Source of the DNA: Bacteriovoracaceae bacterium
GTDB taxonomy: Bacteria > Bdellovibrionota > Bacteriovoracia > Bacteriovoracales > Bacteriovoracaceae
Direction: 5' to 3'
NCBI GenBank assembly: GCA_028101965.1
Contig: JAOHMI010000003.1
Coordinates: 34,488 to 98,487, forward strand
DNA length: 64,000 bases
Within the stretch, counting starts at the first letter, position 1. Every line of letters begins with the position of its first letter. The position numbers and the translations under genes are program-made. The notes under the pieces were generated by a model. It worked only from the letters and a program-made list of their open reading frames with translations. It was not told the DNA's origin and did no database searches. Shown here one piece after another: positions 26,445-35,876 of the stretch.

Positions 26445-27112
26445 AATTAGTATTCTTCAGTTCAAGCATTGGTCATGAGAATGATTTACTTGATGAGTTG
26501 TTACTTTCTCTTATAAATAAAAACGATCCTCGTTTTACATATATTCCTGAATGTTCAATATTTAGTCACGATGACTATATTGATTTTATCAATAAATTTA
26601 ATGCTTATGGTGTTTCAAAGTTTTTCTACTTTCCGATTGATCATCACATCAATAAAATTTCTACTCAATTAGCATTTGATTCAGATTGCATTCATCTCGC
26701 AGGGGGAAATACTTTTTCTTTTTTATGGAATCTTAGAGAAAAGAATTTAATGAAAAAACTCCGCAATTTTGCTAAAGACGGAGGAGTCTTATGCGGAACT
26801 TCCGCAGGTTCAATAATCTTAACAAAAGATATAAAGTTGGCCGGTTATCCTTCTTTTGATAAAGATGATAATGAAGTTGGGATAAAAAAACTATCTTCAT
26901 TGAACTTAGTCGATTTTTATTTTTTTCCACATTTTAAAAGTTCCAAGAGATACGTTGAGGCAATTAAGAGTTTTTCTATCAAAAATAAGCAAAAAATTTT
27001 AGCTTGTAAGGATGATAGTGGGGTTGTGGTGCAAAATGAGAAAGTAGAAATTGTCGGAGATGTTTATCTTTTTGAAGCAGGTAAATATCATAAGTTAAAA
27101 TCAACCTATTGA
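26441..27112 (+). CDS. Peptidase S51-family (dipeptidase E-like) protein
   Basis: A 223-residue protein with the class-I amidotransferase-like fold of peptidase E: LAGGNTFSFL near residue 87, the nucleophile elbow CGTSAGSI with Ser121, and a likely catalytic His164 in FFPHF. PepE cleaves Asp-X dipeptides in the cytoplasm; related cyanophycinases cut beta-Asp-Arg. Exact specificity is not readable here. Its ATG overlaps the SelO-like stop (ATGA), so translation of the two is coupled. The 3' end overlaps the convergent EEP gene by 7 bp. Confidence 0.8.
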   Translation: MKLVFFSSSIGHENDLLDELLLSLINKNDPRFTYIPECSIFSHDDYIDFINKFNAYGVSKFFYFPIDHHINKISTQLAFDSDCIHLAGGNTFSFLWNLREKNLMKKLRNFAKDGGVLCGTSAGSIILTKDIKLAGYPSFDKDDNEVGIKKLSSLNLVDFYFFPHFKSSKRYVEAIKSFSIKNKQKILACKDDSGVVVQNEKVEIVGDVYLFEAGKYHKLKSTY

Positions 27113-27846
27113 AATTCAAATTCTCCAAAAATGGCAACATGATCTGACAAATGCTTCCACTCAGAGTGATCAATGGTTTTGGCATTAACAATTTTTAAAT
27201 TACGATAGTACATTCGATCCAAAGGTAAGAATGGAAGAAAGGATGGAAATGTCTTGGCATGGGAATCATAAAGATTCAAAAATCCTTCATCTAAATTTAG
27301 CCTTTCTTTAAAAATAGCGCTTAACTTCCCTGGCCAATCATTGAAGTCACCACAAAAAATAATAGGTTCTTCATCAGGTACTATTCGCTCAATATATTTG
27401 ATAATTCTTTCTACTTGCTCCATGCGAGAAAGATGCAATAAATTTATATGAGTACAGAATAAGTGAACTTGTGTTTTTTCAACTTCGCTGATGATATGAA
27501 GAAGACCACGATATTCATAATCATTAATCGTGAGATCCACATTATTTGATTTTAAAACAGGGTAAGTGGAAAGAATGGCGTTCCCATGATGGCCTTGATC
27601 ATAAACAGCATTTTTTCCATAGCGGAAGTGATGTTCATCTTTTGCCAAATATTCATAGTGGGAGTTGTTGTGATAATTATTGATAACTTTTGATTTATGT
27701 TGATGATCACCTACAACTTCCTGTAAAAATATAAAATCAAAATGTTTTGTTTGGATTCGTTCTTTCAACTCAGGGAGAGTTTGTTTGAAGTTACCGAAGC
27801 TGAGACCTTTATGAATGTTATATGAGAGTACTTTTAATCTAACCAT
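27106..27846 (-). CDS. Cytoplasmic EEP-family hydrolase
   Basis: A 246-residue protein made up of the DNase I-like EEP core alone: VLSYNIHKGL, FIFLQEV (metal Glu), NAILSTYP, FCTHINLLH, FCGDFNDWP and LSDHVAIF. No signal peptide is visible, unlike the other two EEP proteins of this window. The family includes nucleases and phospholipid or inositol phosphatases, and the substrate is unknown. There is no Shine-Dalgarno site; a TATAAT at 27860-27855 lies 8 bases before the ATG, so the transcript may be nearly leaderless. Confidence 0.82.
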   Translation of the reverse strand: MVRLKVLSYNIHKGLSFGNFKQTLPELKERIQTKHFDFIFLQEVVGDHQHKSKVINNYHNNSHYEYLAKDEHHFRYGKNAVYDQGHHGNAILSTYPVLKSNNVDLTINDYEYRGLLHIISEVEKTQVHLFCTHINLLHLSRMEQVERIIKYIERIVPDEEPIIFCGDFNDWPGKLSAIFKERLNLDEGFLNLYDSHAKTFPSFLPFLPLDRMYYRNLKIVNAKTIDHSEWKHLSDHVAIFGEFEFQ

Positions 27847-27964
27847 ATACTCAGATTATAGATAAAAAAAATGAAGAAAGAAATTAAATATCATTTTAAT
27901 CTCTTTCTTCGTTATTCCTACTACTACTACTCTGGTTTGGAGTACCGTTTTACTTATAAAATTA

Positions 27965-29056
27965 TTAAAAACTGTAATCAAGTCGGTCTTGTGCTCTTCT
28001 TTGACGTCTTTCATCTCGTTTTCTTTTTCGATTTTCTTTTCTTTTCCGTTTTTCCAACATTTTCTTAGTCGGCCATCGGTCCTTCCAGTCTTTATAAACA
28101 TCTTTTCGTGCTTCTGAAAGTATATAATGGCTCCATTCTCGCTTAATCGGAGTATTGTCATAAGAAAGTCTTCGAAGCATCTTAGTGTTTTTAACAAACA
28201 TATCCGCCTCTTGAAGCATACACCACTCTTGCTTGGGATAATGGTCCCATTGAGGAAGGTGATTAATCCATGCACAATCAATTTTAGGAACTTCCTCTTT
28301 TTTGAGGTTGAGAGAATTTATTTTTTCATTATTTTCTTTAATTTTTTTTCTAATCCGAAGGATTCTGTCACCTATGAACGAATCTTTTTTGGCAATATAC
28401 TCTTTAGTTAACTTAGCATGCTTTTTATCCATTTTGTCTTTATCAGAGAAAAGTTTTTCGTGGAGTTTGCTCAATCTTTTTCTGTCTATCTTAATTAAGT
28501 CATCAACCCAGCCTTGAACAGTTTCAGGCTTTTCAAGGAACTCTTTATCTAAAACTAAAATCTCTCCATTTAACATAACTGATGGAGCAATATGAAATGC
28601 CCACTTATCATCTAAATTATCTCTATATTTTTTTGTATAGTAGATAAGCATTTTTCTGGTTTCAATTGGTGAGTAACCTTTTAGCTTATTTTTTTCAACA
28701 TACTCTTTAGTTTGCAGATCCTTTTTCTCAGCGTTGTATAAAAAAGTAGTGACCATTTGATAGGTCCAAGCATAAGCACGGTTATAACACTGAGATTTCT
28801 GTGACGAGGGTAGAAGGTGATTAAACAAGGTCATTACTTGTTCCATAGTAGCAAAGTTAGTTGGGTTACTATTCTCGATAGGAGAAATCATATTTTCGTA
28901 TTCTGCAATTCGCTGATCAGTATAGTAGGGGAAAGATCGGTAATCGGTTAAATCTTTTTCAGGTGAATAATAAAACTGTGCCTTAGTACTTTGCACAGTT
29001 ATAATGGATAAAGCGATTAGCAAACAGTTTGAAAGGTTCTTGAGTGAAGTATTCAT
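27965..29056 (-). CDS. Exported protein-glutaminase-like (deamidase) protein
   Basis: A 363-residue protein with a signal peptide (cleavage near residue 26, STKAQ) and an AAGGAA ribosome site. The central part contains SQCYNRAYAW (Cys90), KWAFHIAPSV (His155) and ILVLDKEF (Asp170). This Cys-His-Asp spacing and context resemble the protein-glutamine glutaminase fold, which deamidates protein side-chain Gln to Glu by a papain-like triad. A later stretch, EWCMLQEADMF, also fits. A basic, Arg/Lys-rich tail (about residues 325-363) is an extra. A secreted protein deamidase would modify prey or envelope proteins; this is inference from motifs. Confidence 0.55.
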   Translation of the reverse strand: MNTSLKNLSNCLLIALSIITVQSTKAQFYYSPEKDLTDYRSFPYYTDQRIAEYENMISPIENSNPTNFATMEQVMTLFNHLLPSSQKSQCYNRAYAWTYQMVTTFLYNAEKKDLQTKEYVEKNKLKGYSPIETRKMLIYYTKKYRDNLDDKWAFHIAPSVMLNGEILVLDKEFLEKPETVQGWVDDLIKIDRKRLSKLHEKLFSDKDKMDKKHAKLTKEYIAKKDSFIGDRILRIRKKIKENNEKINSLNLKKEEVPKIDCAWINHLPQWDHYPKQEWCMLQEADMFVKNTKMLRRLSYDNTPIKREWSHYILSEARKDVYKDWKDRWPTKKMLEKRKRKENRKRKRDERRQRRAQDRLDYSF

Positions 29057-29218
29057 TTAAATTCCTTAGCCGTATTCTCTTACTTAAGATTTCTAGCGGA
29101 TGAATTCCTGATCATCAATGTTTCTTCAGCAGTAGGAATATTTTTACACCGGCATAGTGTTAGAAGTTTAAGTTATTTAATTTTAAAGAATTCCTTCTTA
29201 ACTCTCGAAAAGATTTTT

Positions 29219-30313
29219 ATGGGAATTAATGTTGAATCATTTCATAAATTGATCCGCTCCGCCGTATCTGTGGGGACCAGTGATATACACATTCGGACAG
29301 ATGAGCGACCTTGTTTTAGAATGAGAGGTGATTTGGTACCAGTTAAAACTGGTGAATTCAGTTATAAGGACGTCAAAGATGTTGCTAAGATAATTATCAA
29401 AGACCAAGGACTACACTCTCAACTAGATGATTTAAAAGAATTAGATGGTTCATATCATATTCCTAAGTTGTGTCGGATTAGATATAACTTACTGCGGTAT
29501 CAAGGAAAGTTAGGGATTATCCTTCGAATTATTACCCTTGATATTCCCACCACAGATCAATTGGGATTACCGGAAGTAATTAACAAAATATCTATGGCGC
29601 ATAGCGGTTTAGTGCTGGTGACTGGTGCAACTGGTTCAGGGAAGAGTTCTACCTTAGCTGCCATGATAAATTACATTAATAGAAATTCAGCTTGTCATAT
29701 TCTAACTTTAGAAGATCCCATTGAATTTGTGCATCAACCAATTAAAGCAAGAATTACTCAAAGAGAAATTGGGGAAGATACTGCTGATTTTAGTGCTGCA
29801 TTAAGAAGTGCACTCAGGCAGGATCCAGATATAATATTGATTGGAGAGATGAGAGATGCTGAAACGATCTCGATTGCTCTAAAGGCAGCCGAGACGGGTC
29901 ACTTAGTTTTTGGAACTGTTCATACAACAGATGCCTTAAATACTATTGGGCGTTTAATTTCTATGTTTCCTCCTGAAGAGCAAACTGCAGTTAGAAATAG
30001 AATTTCAGATAATATTTACGCCACTGTTTCTCAAAGGTTGTTAAAAACCATAGATGGAAAGGGGAGAGTTGCTGCTCAAGAAATCATGATCACTTCTCCT
30101 GGGATTCGAGATGCGATCAATGATCCGATTAAAATTTCTGAAATATACACTTATATTGAGAAGAATAAGCGGGGTCAGGGAACTCAAAGCTTTGATCAAT
30201 GTATCACTGACTTATATAAGGAAAAAAAGATTAGTCTGGAGGAAGCAAAAAGTAATGCTACTAGCCCGGATGATTTTGAAAGAAATTTAATGTTCTCTTC
30301 TGAAAATGAATAG
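29219..30313 (+). CDS. pilT: Twitching motility ATPase PilT
   Basis: A 364-residue secretion-type ATPase that powers retraction of type IV pili at the inner membrane. It shows SDIHIRTDERPCFRMRG at the N-terminus, Walker A GATGSGKSST near residue 134, the Asp box ILTLEDPIEF, Walker B ILIGEMRD, and the His box HLVFGTVHTTDA. The C-terminal AIRNLI motif of classical PilT is seen only as a relaxed form (GIRDAINDPIKI). No other pil gene lies in the window. Type IV pili are needed for prey entry in Bdellovibrio relatives (established for that group). Confidence 0.93.
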   Translation: MGINVESFHKLIRSAVSVGTSDIHIRTDERPCFRMRGDLVPVKTGEFSYKDVKDVAKIIIKDQGLHSQLDDLKELDGSYHIPKLCRIRYNLLRYQGKLGIILRIITLDIPTTDQLGLPEVINKISMAHSGLVLVTGATGSGKSSTLAAMINYINRNSACHILTLEDPIEFVHQPIKARITQREIGEDTADFSAALRSALRQDPDIILIGEMRDAETISIALKAAETGHLVFGTVHTTDALNTIGRLISMFPPEEQTAVRNRISDNIYATVSQRLLKTIDGKGRVAAQEIMITSPGIRDAINDPIKISEIYTYIEKNKRGQGTQSFDQCITDLYKEKKISLEEAKSNATSPDDFERNLMFSSENE

Positions 30314-30380
30314 CTCCCTTTTGGAGAACTCATCACCTATTTAAATTTCTCGATCTATTTTTAAATTAAGCAAGTTAAAT

Positions 30381-31043
30381 TTATTTTGGTTTTGGTAGAA
30401 AAGATTTACCTTCTTCAGTCATTTCCGTCGCAATTTTTCGATCAATCTTAGGAGATATATTTTTTATTAGATGATTAAACTCGATCACATAATTATGTTG
30501 CTCTTCTTCACCCTCACTAATTAGTTTGACTAGCCCAATTGGTTTGGCCATGGGAGAAATATAATAAGTAATTTTTTGTTTTCCCCGGGATTTTTCAAAT
30601 TTTTCGCATGGAATATCCATCCCGGCCACGGTTAGAGTCACTTTTCCTTTAGAGTTCTCTTTCACACTACTTTCATCAGCGAATAAAAAGTCTTCAATTT
30701 TTACCCCTGAATTAACATTGAAATATTCTTTGGTTAGTTTTTGCGGAGATTTAAATTCAGGAACTAAGAAGTATCCCTCTTTGATTTCAAGCTTACTTGA
30801 AGATTTATCAATCCAGAACTGTTGTGACATTCGAGTATTAGAAAAGCTTTTTTCATGAAAAAACATCTCAACACCTACCATATTTCCCTCAATACCTGCG
30901 ATATAAATACTGAGATCACTCTTTATATTGTCTTTAAAAATAAGAGTAAATTTACTTCCACTTTTATCGTAGCTTTGATTAAAACTTAAAGCGGGGAGAG
31001 ATATTAAAATTAAAGCTGCTAAGAGCATATTTATTTGTTTCAT
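30381..31043 (-). CDS. Exported protein of unknown function
   Basis: A 220-residue protein with a signal peptide (MKQINMLLAALILISLPALS). The mature part is beta-rich, with one cysteine (DIPCEK), and includes TYYISPMAKPIGLVKLISEGEE, which resembles the closing part of small periplasmic beta-sandwich proteins. I recognise no family. The small exported gene at 31060 ends 16 bp upstream on the same strand, so the two probably form an operon. The function is unknown. Confidence 0.55.
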   Translation of the reverse strand: MKQINMLLAALILISLPALSFNQSYDKSGSKFTLIFKDNIKSDLSIYIAGIEGNMVGVEMFFHEKSFSNTRMSQQFWIDKSSSKLEIKEGYFLVPEFKSPQKLTKEYFNVNSGVKIEDFLFADESSVKENSKGKVTLTVAGMDIPCEKFEKSRGKQKITYYISPMAKPIGLVKLISEGEEEQHNYVIEFNHLIKNISPKIDRKIATEMTEEGKSFLPKPK

Positions 31044-31059
31044 AATAAATCCAATTATC

Positions 31060-31359
31060 TTAAGGCTCAGCCATTAATTCTTCTAATAACTCTTGTCTTT
31101 CTTTTTCTTGCTCTTTGAATTGCTTTAATTGTTGTAATAACTGCTTTTGATCAGCTGCACTTAATCCGTTTCCTCCACTCTGACCCTGCATTTGATTAAG
31201 TTGTTGGAGAAACTCACTGGATTGCCCTGTGGAGGCCGTTCCTCTTTGTACTTGTGATGGATCAGTTTTGCTATAGTCCACCGTAGGAAGTTGATCTTGT
31301 GCATAAGTTTTTAGGCTAATAAATAAAGATAAAGAGAAAATAAGTGACAGGATTTTCAT
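31060..31359 (-). CDS. Small Gln-rich exported protein
   Basis: A 99-residue protein with a signal peptide (MKILSLIFSLSLFISLKTYA) followed by a low-complexity region rich in Gln, Ser and Gly and a C-terminal amphipathic helix (about residues 65-95, QLLQQLKQFKEQEKERQELLEEL) likely to form a coiled coil. It carries no enzymatic motif and is probably structural or adaptor-like. It is the first gene of the pair with 30381. Confidence 0.5.
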   Translation of the reverse strand: MKILSLIFSLSLFISLKTYAQDQLPTVDYSKTDPSQVQRGTASTGQSSEFLQQLNQMQGQSGGNGLSAADQKQLLQQLKQFKEQEKERQELLEELMAEP

Positions 31360-31562
31360 AAGTATTTCCTTTTAATTACTGCACTGTTCTTCTCGGTTAA
31401 TATCTTTATAACTTTAGCAAGTGAAATCAAGTATCTATAGAGACTTTGGATGGTGGCACATAGGCTCCATAAGAAGAGTCTCAGAGGAAAGAAAAAAGAT
31501 CTTTAATAATTGAGCATTTTTGTTTAGAACTTTAGGGTAAAGAAAAATTTGGAGGTTCTTGC

Positions 31563-32696
31563 ATGAAACGGCAAAGATGGTTTTTAAGTTTAGTTTTCAT
31601 TTTCTCTCAAGGGTTATTTTCTAAAAGTTTAGAAAGTTACATAACAAATATACCTGCTTCTCTTATGAGTAATAAGATCATGATAGCAACGTATAATCTA
31701 GAAAATTTATTTGATACGATTCATGATAAAAATAAGAAAGATTGGACCTATCTTCCTTTAAAAGACAAAATTAAAGACCGTAATCATGTCACCCGCTGCC
31801 TCACTCAGCCACAAGCCTATATGCATTCATGTTTTTATAAAGACTGGAATAATGATTCTTTGACGAAAAAACTGACTAATATGGGGAAAGTTATTAAAGA
31901 AATGAATCAAGGTCTTGGCCCAGATATATTAGTTCTGCAAGAAGTTGAGAATATGAATGTCTTAAGCATGCTGGTAGAAAAAGAATTGCAAGGACTTGGT
32001 TATGATTATATTTCTCTTCTTGAAGGAGCCGACGCTCGAGGGATCGATGTGGCCATATTAAGTAAGTATGAAATAATGGCCGAAAAAATTTATCCACATT
32101 CATTTTTAAAAGAAAAAGAAGGAGAGATGAAAAGACAAAATTCTCGCCCAATTTTAGAAGCTGTGATTAAAGTACAAAATAAAACAATCGTTGTTTTGGC
32201 AAATCATTGGCCGTCACAAGCTAATCCTTCTGTGGCCAGGGTTGCAGCAGCTGAAATGATGAGAGACATTGCTCTTGGACATGTGGACAATGTAGATTTA
32301 GTGGTTGCAACTGGAGATTTTAATACAATTAATCGTGATAATCCTCATCCTTATAAGGGGAATGGATTTTCTGACACTTTTGTTGATGCAGAAGCTGTTG
32401 CTCGGCTGTTAAAGTCTGATCTTAATGAAGGCACTCACTGGTATCGTGGGACATGGTCATCACTAGATAAAATTTTTATCGCTTCAAAGTCTTTAGAGAA
32501 GAAAAAATTAATCACGAATTGGCAAAGCTTTGATATTTTTAAAAGGTCATTTATGGTGAAAAACTTTAATTATAAGGATCGTGATACAGGAATTAGCACT
32601 CATCATGAAGGTGTCCCTAAACGATTTTCTTCTCGTACTGGAGATGGATACTCGGATCATCTCCCTGTAACCTTAAATTTTCATTTAGCTGAATAA
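31563..32696 (+). CDS. Exported EEP-family nuclease/phosphatase
   Basis: A 377-residue protein with an N-terminal signal (RWFLSLVFIFSQGLFS) and a strong GGAGG ribosome site. The DNase I-like core is complete: MIATYNLENLFD, DILVLQEVEN (metal Glu), DVAILSKY, VLANHWPSQ (catalytic His), VVATGDFNT and GYSDHLPVTL. The NLENLFD start and the ANHWPS motif recall secreted bacterial endonuclease/phosphatase proteins. It probably hydrolyses nucleic acid or phosphodiesters outside the cytoplasm; the substrate is not known. It is a single gene converging on aroC. Confidence 0.83.
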   Translation: MKRQRWFLSLVFIFSQGLFSKSLESYITNIPASLMSNKIMIATYNLENLFDTIHDKNKKDWTYLPLKDKIKDRNHVTRCLTQPQAYMHSCFYKDWNNDSLTKKLTNMGKVIKEMNQGLGPDILVLQEVENMNVLSMLVEKELQGLGYDYISLLEGADARGIDVAILSKYEIMAEKIYPHSFLKEKEGEMKRQNSRPILEAVIKVQNKTIVVLANHWPSQANPSVARVAAAEMMRDIALGHVDNVDLVVATGDFNTINRDNPHPYKGNGFSDTFVDAEAVARLLKSDLNEGTHWYRGTWSSLDKIFIASKSLEKKKLITNWQSFDIFKRSFMVKNFNYKDRDTGISTHHEGVPKRFSSRTGDGYSDHLPVTLNFHLAE

Positions 32697-32708
32697 GATA
32701 ATTTTAAT

Positions 32709-33716
32709 TTATTTATATTCTGAATAAGCGGATTGCCGTAAAAAGTGATCCGCTAATACAATCTTGATCATGCTTTCTACTATCACAGTTGCTCGTGGAA
32801 GAACACACGGATCATGTCTGCCACTTTTTGCATATTCATTTACTGTTGATACGGGTTTGAAAGTTACTTTGAGATCAATTCGCTGACCATTAGAGATGCC
32901 ACCCTCTATCCCACCAAAGTTTTGTCGATTTTGAATAGAGTCTTTACCGGTCATTTGGTTAAAGTTGATCCCTTGACCAAACTCAAATCCCACAACAGCG
33001 TTAATTGATAGCATGGCTTTTGCTAAATCTGCTTTAAGTTTATCAAATGCTGGTTCACCTAAACCCACAGGACAATTCTCCACACAAGCTTTGATGGTCC
33101 CTCCGACACTATTATGTTCTTTCTTAAGTTGCAAAAGATAATCAGATATCTTTTGCTCTCGCTGTGGTTGCATTAGTTGTAATCTATTTTCAGGTATTAA
33201 GAAGAAATTGTTTTCATTATTATCCATTTGAAACTGATTTCCTAATTGAGAGATTAGGGCACGAACTTTTATGCTTCTAGGAAGAACTAAACTAGCAAAA
33301 TACCCAGCAATCACTCGCGAAACAGTTTCTCGAGCAGAAGCCCGGCCACCACCTCGATAGTCACGAATTCCGTATTTTAAAAGAGTGGTTTCATCAGCAT
33401 GTCCGGGGCGATGAATATTTTTCTGTGCTTCATAATCTTGAGATCGATGATTATTATTTTTAATTAAGACACAAATTGGTGAACCTAGTGTTTTATTCTC
33501 AAAGACACCTGAAATAATTCGCGGCATATCTGCTTCATTACGCTCAGTATTTTCTGGATTTTTTCCAGGTCTCCTTTTATCAAGTTCTTTTTGTAGATCA
33601 TCTATTGATACATCAAGGTTTGAGGGAACTCCATCAATAACCACTCCCATTTCTGGCCCGTGGCTCTCGCCAAAAGAATGTAAACTAAATAATTTTCCAA
33701 AAGTGTTTCCACGCAT
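32709..33716 (-). CDS. aroC: Chorismate synthase
   Basis: The enzyme converts EPSP to chorismate using reduced FMN, the last shared step of aromatic synthesis. The 335-residue protein, slightly short for the family, begins with GNTFGKLFSLHSFGESHGPEMG and contains RRPGKNPENTERNE, RPGHADETTLLKYGIRDYRGGGRASARET and GGISNGQRID, all typical. It stands alone, away from the aroK-like gene at 52398. Confidence 0.95.
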   Translation of the reverse strand: MRGNTFGKLFSLHSFGESHGPEMGVVIDGVPSNLDVSIDDLQKELDKRRPGKNPENTERNEADMPRIISGVFENKTLGSPICVLIKNNNHRSQDYEAQKNIHRPGHADETTLLKYGIRDYRGGGRASARETVSRVIAGYFASLVLPRSIKVRALISQLGNQFQMDNNENNFFLIPENRLQLMQPQREQKISDYLLQLKKEHNSVGGTIKACVENCPVGLGEPAFDKLKADLAKAMLSINAVVGFEFGQGINFNQMTGKDSIQNRQNFGGIEGGISNGQRIDLKVTFKPVSTVNEYAKSGRHDPCVLPRATVIVESMIKIVLADHFLRQSAYSEYK

Positions 33717-33753
33717 ACCCTAATTTAGCATGGTTTTAAAATTGAGTATATGT

Positions 33754-34677
33754 CTAGAGGGATTTCGGACGAGATGATGAAAAAATTTTGTAGAGAGAGG
33801 GGGCCATATTTGGTAATAAGGCTAGAAACATAATAATAAATAGATAGATATGGGTTTGAGAGAGGGGTTCAGAGAAGTAAAAAATTGCTAATAAGGTTTG
33901 TAGAGAAGGCGCAAGATAATGCCATAGTGCCAGATAAAAGAATTCTATTTTTTTTGCTGCAATATTAAAAAAAAGAAGAGGGGACAGGGTTACCACTCCA
34001 GAAAAGAAAATGAAAAAAAGCTCTTTATTAGATTCGCTCTGTAGACTATTGATTAAGTTAAAGCTTTGATCCCAGTTTAAATAAAAAATCGATGCGAGAG
34101 TAAGGATAATTAGCTCTTGAGTGAGAGACTCCATGAATGGCTGAGAAGTTTGTTTTTTTAGCAAACCATATAAAGAAAAACTAAAGCCAAGAATGAATGA
34201 AAGAAAAAAGAGCTTCAGAGAAATTTGAACTAAAAGAATAAATGTAAGTGACATTAATATAAGTGAAATAATTTTATTTCGGTTAACTTTTTCTTTGAGA
34301 AAAAATAATCCGATAGCAGCTTTATAGACAGGAGAAAGAAAATAGCCAATCCCAATGGCCAGAGTATTATTATCTTGAATCAAATAAATAAAGACAACAT
34401 AATTAATGGCCAAGAGAAAAGCTGCACAAGAGATAATTCCAATTTTTTTTATGGAAGTAAAAGCTTTGAGAGTTTGCCTGATATTTAATTTTACATTTAA
34501 AGAGACTTTACCCAGGATAATTATTGTCAATAAACAAAGAATGGTTCTGATCGAAGTTAGCTGATAAGGGGAAAGTGATTTAATTTGAGCAAAGTACAAA
34601 GGGAAAAATCCCCATTGTAAGTAAGCGAGAAAGGCAGAGAAGTTTCCCCCTGAATTTGTTGTTTGTGTTTGAATCAT
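33754..34677 (-). CDS. RarD/EamA-family transporter
   Basis: A 307-residue inner-membrane protein with about ten hydrophobic segments in two EamA repeats. The first part (LQWGFFPLYFAQIK, INYVVFIYLI, IGYFLSPVYKAAIGLFFLKEK) follows the RarD pattern. Members export or import metabolites, but the substrate is unknown. Its ATG overlaps the stop of the MFS gene upstream by 4 bp, so the two are translationally coupled. Confidence 0.82.
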   Translation of the reverse strand: MIQTQTTNSGGNFSAFLAYLQWGFFPLYFAQIKSLSPYQLTSIRTILCLLTIIILGKVSLNVKLNIRQTLKAFTSIKKIGIISCAAFLLAINYVVFIYLIQDNNTLAIGIGYFLSPVYKAAIGLFFLKEKVNRNKIISLILMSLTFILLVQISLKLFFLSFILGFSFSLYGLLKKQTSQPFMESLTQELIILTLASIFYLNWDQSFNLINSLQSESNKELFFIFFSGVVTLSPLLFFNIAAKKIEFFYLALWHYLAPSLQTLLAIFYFSEPLSQTHIYLFIIMFLALLPNMAPSLYKIFSSSRPKSL

Positions 34678-35876
34678 ACTGATTTCACTTTTATCTTACT
34701 CACAATGATTAGTGAAATAAAAGTTAGGATGATGCAATAGGTTCCGGCCATCGAATAGTTTTGGATAAGTCCTTCAGAATTAGTGGTAACAATTTTTCCC
34801 GCGAGGAATGTACTTAGGGCCATTCCAAATGAACGGATTGTATTGACTAGGGCTAGATAACTGGCTCGATCTTTACCTGATGGAAGTAAGCTTGCAATGG
34901 TCATCATGGGAACAAACCTACCTGAAACCAGAGTCATAAAGAAAGTAGTTAATAATAAAATAATATAAATTTCTCTGGGAGCCGTATTGGTCACAATTAA
35001 AATTGGAAGAAAGCTGAGTAGGCAGACAATTGTATAAATAAGCTTTGGCCCCTTCAAATCAGTGAGTGCTCCAATTATTCGAGAGGAAATAATGGTAAAA
35101 AAGCCTCCAACTAAATAGATGTATTGCAAATGATCTTCCTCAAAACCACAATTAAAAACAAAATAGGGACTAAGAAAGGGAATAATTAAAAATGCAGAAA
35201 TGGATAAAAAGAATATGGCCCAAATACCCTGAGCATATGATTTATTTTTTAAAAGATTAAAGTAGTTGGCAAAAGTTTGGATTAATGTTGCCTTATCTTT
35301 TTCAGGAAGAGGGTAGCGAGGTACATAGATTAAGGATAAAAGAAGAATAATTATACTTATTGCAACAATCGTATGAAATGCATAAGGCCAGGAAAATTTT
35401 GTGGCAATAAACAATCCTAAAGGGACTCCCCCAACCGATGCGATGGAAAAAGCACTCATAACTATGCCGATGACTTTTCCTCGTCTTTCTTCAGGGATAA
35501 GATCAGAGATGATAGTAAAAGTGATTGTCGTGAGAACACCTCCAAAAAAACCACATAAACAGCGAGCGATTAAGAAGTGATAATAATCCTCAGAGATTCC
35601 ACAGTAGTAAGTAGAGAAAATAAAACCAATCAACATAGTAATCAAAAGACTTTTTCGCTGAAATTTATCAATAAAAGAAATAACAAGAATTCCTATAACT
35701 CCTGAGGCAAAACTATAGGCACTAATGAGCTGGCTAAATTGATCAGTACCAATGGAGAGTTTGCGCATAAAAAGAGGTGCCAGAGGCATCATAATGACAA
35801 AGTCTAAAATATGGCAAAATTGTATACCAACGAGCAAGGTAACAAGAATTTTCTCCTGAGAGGGGCTTAACTTCAC
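34674..35876 (-). CDS. Major facilitator superfamily transporter
   Basis: A 400-residue protein with about twelve hydrophobic segments. The loop motifs of MFS exporters are present: SFIDKFQRKSLL after segment 2 and LIPEERRGKVIG between segments 4 and 5. GALTDLKGPK lies in the matching loop of the second half. It resembles drug/arabinose-efflux-type proteins. It starts at GTG. The RarD-like gene follows with a 4-bp overlap. The transported compound is unknown. Confidence 0.85.
   Translation of the reverse strand: MKLSPSQEKILVTLLVGIQFCHILDFVIMMPLAPLFMRKLSIGTDQFSQLISAYSFASGVIGILVISFIDKFQRKSLLITMLIGFIFSTYYCGISEDYYHFLIARCLCGFFGGVLTTITFTIISDLIPEERRGKVIGIVMSAFSIASVGGVPLGLFIATKFSWPYAFHTIVAISIIILLLSLIYVPRYPLPEKDKATLIQTFANYFNLLKNKSYAQGIWAIFFLSISAFLIIPFLSPYFVFNCGFEEDHLQYIYLVGGFFTIISSRIIGALTDLKGPKLIYTIVCLLSFLPILIVTNTAPREIYIILLLTTFFMTLVSGRFVPMMTIASLLPSGKDRASYLALVNTIRSFGMALSTFLAGKIVTTNSEGLIQNYSMAGTYCIILTFISLIIVSKIKVKSV

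Noticed and set aside
27856..28281. Minus-strand frame of 141 codons
   Set aside because: It lies in another frame over the deamidase-like gene on the same strand; it has no ribosome site and low-complexity composition.
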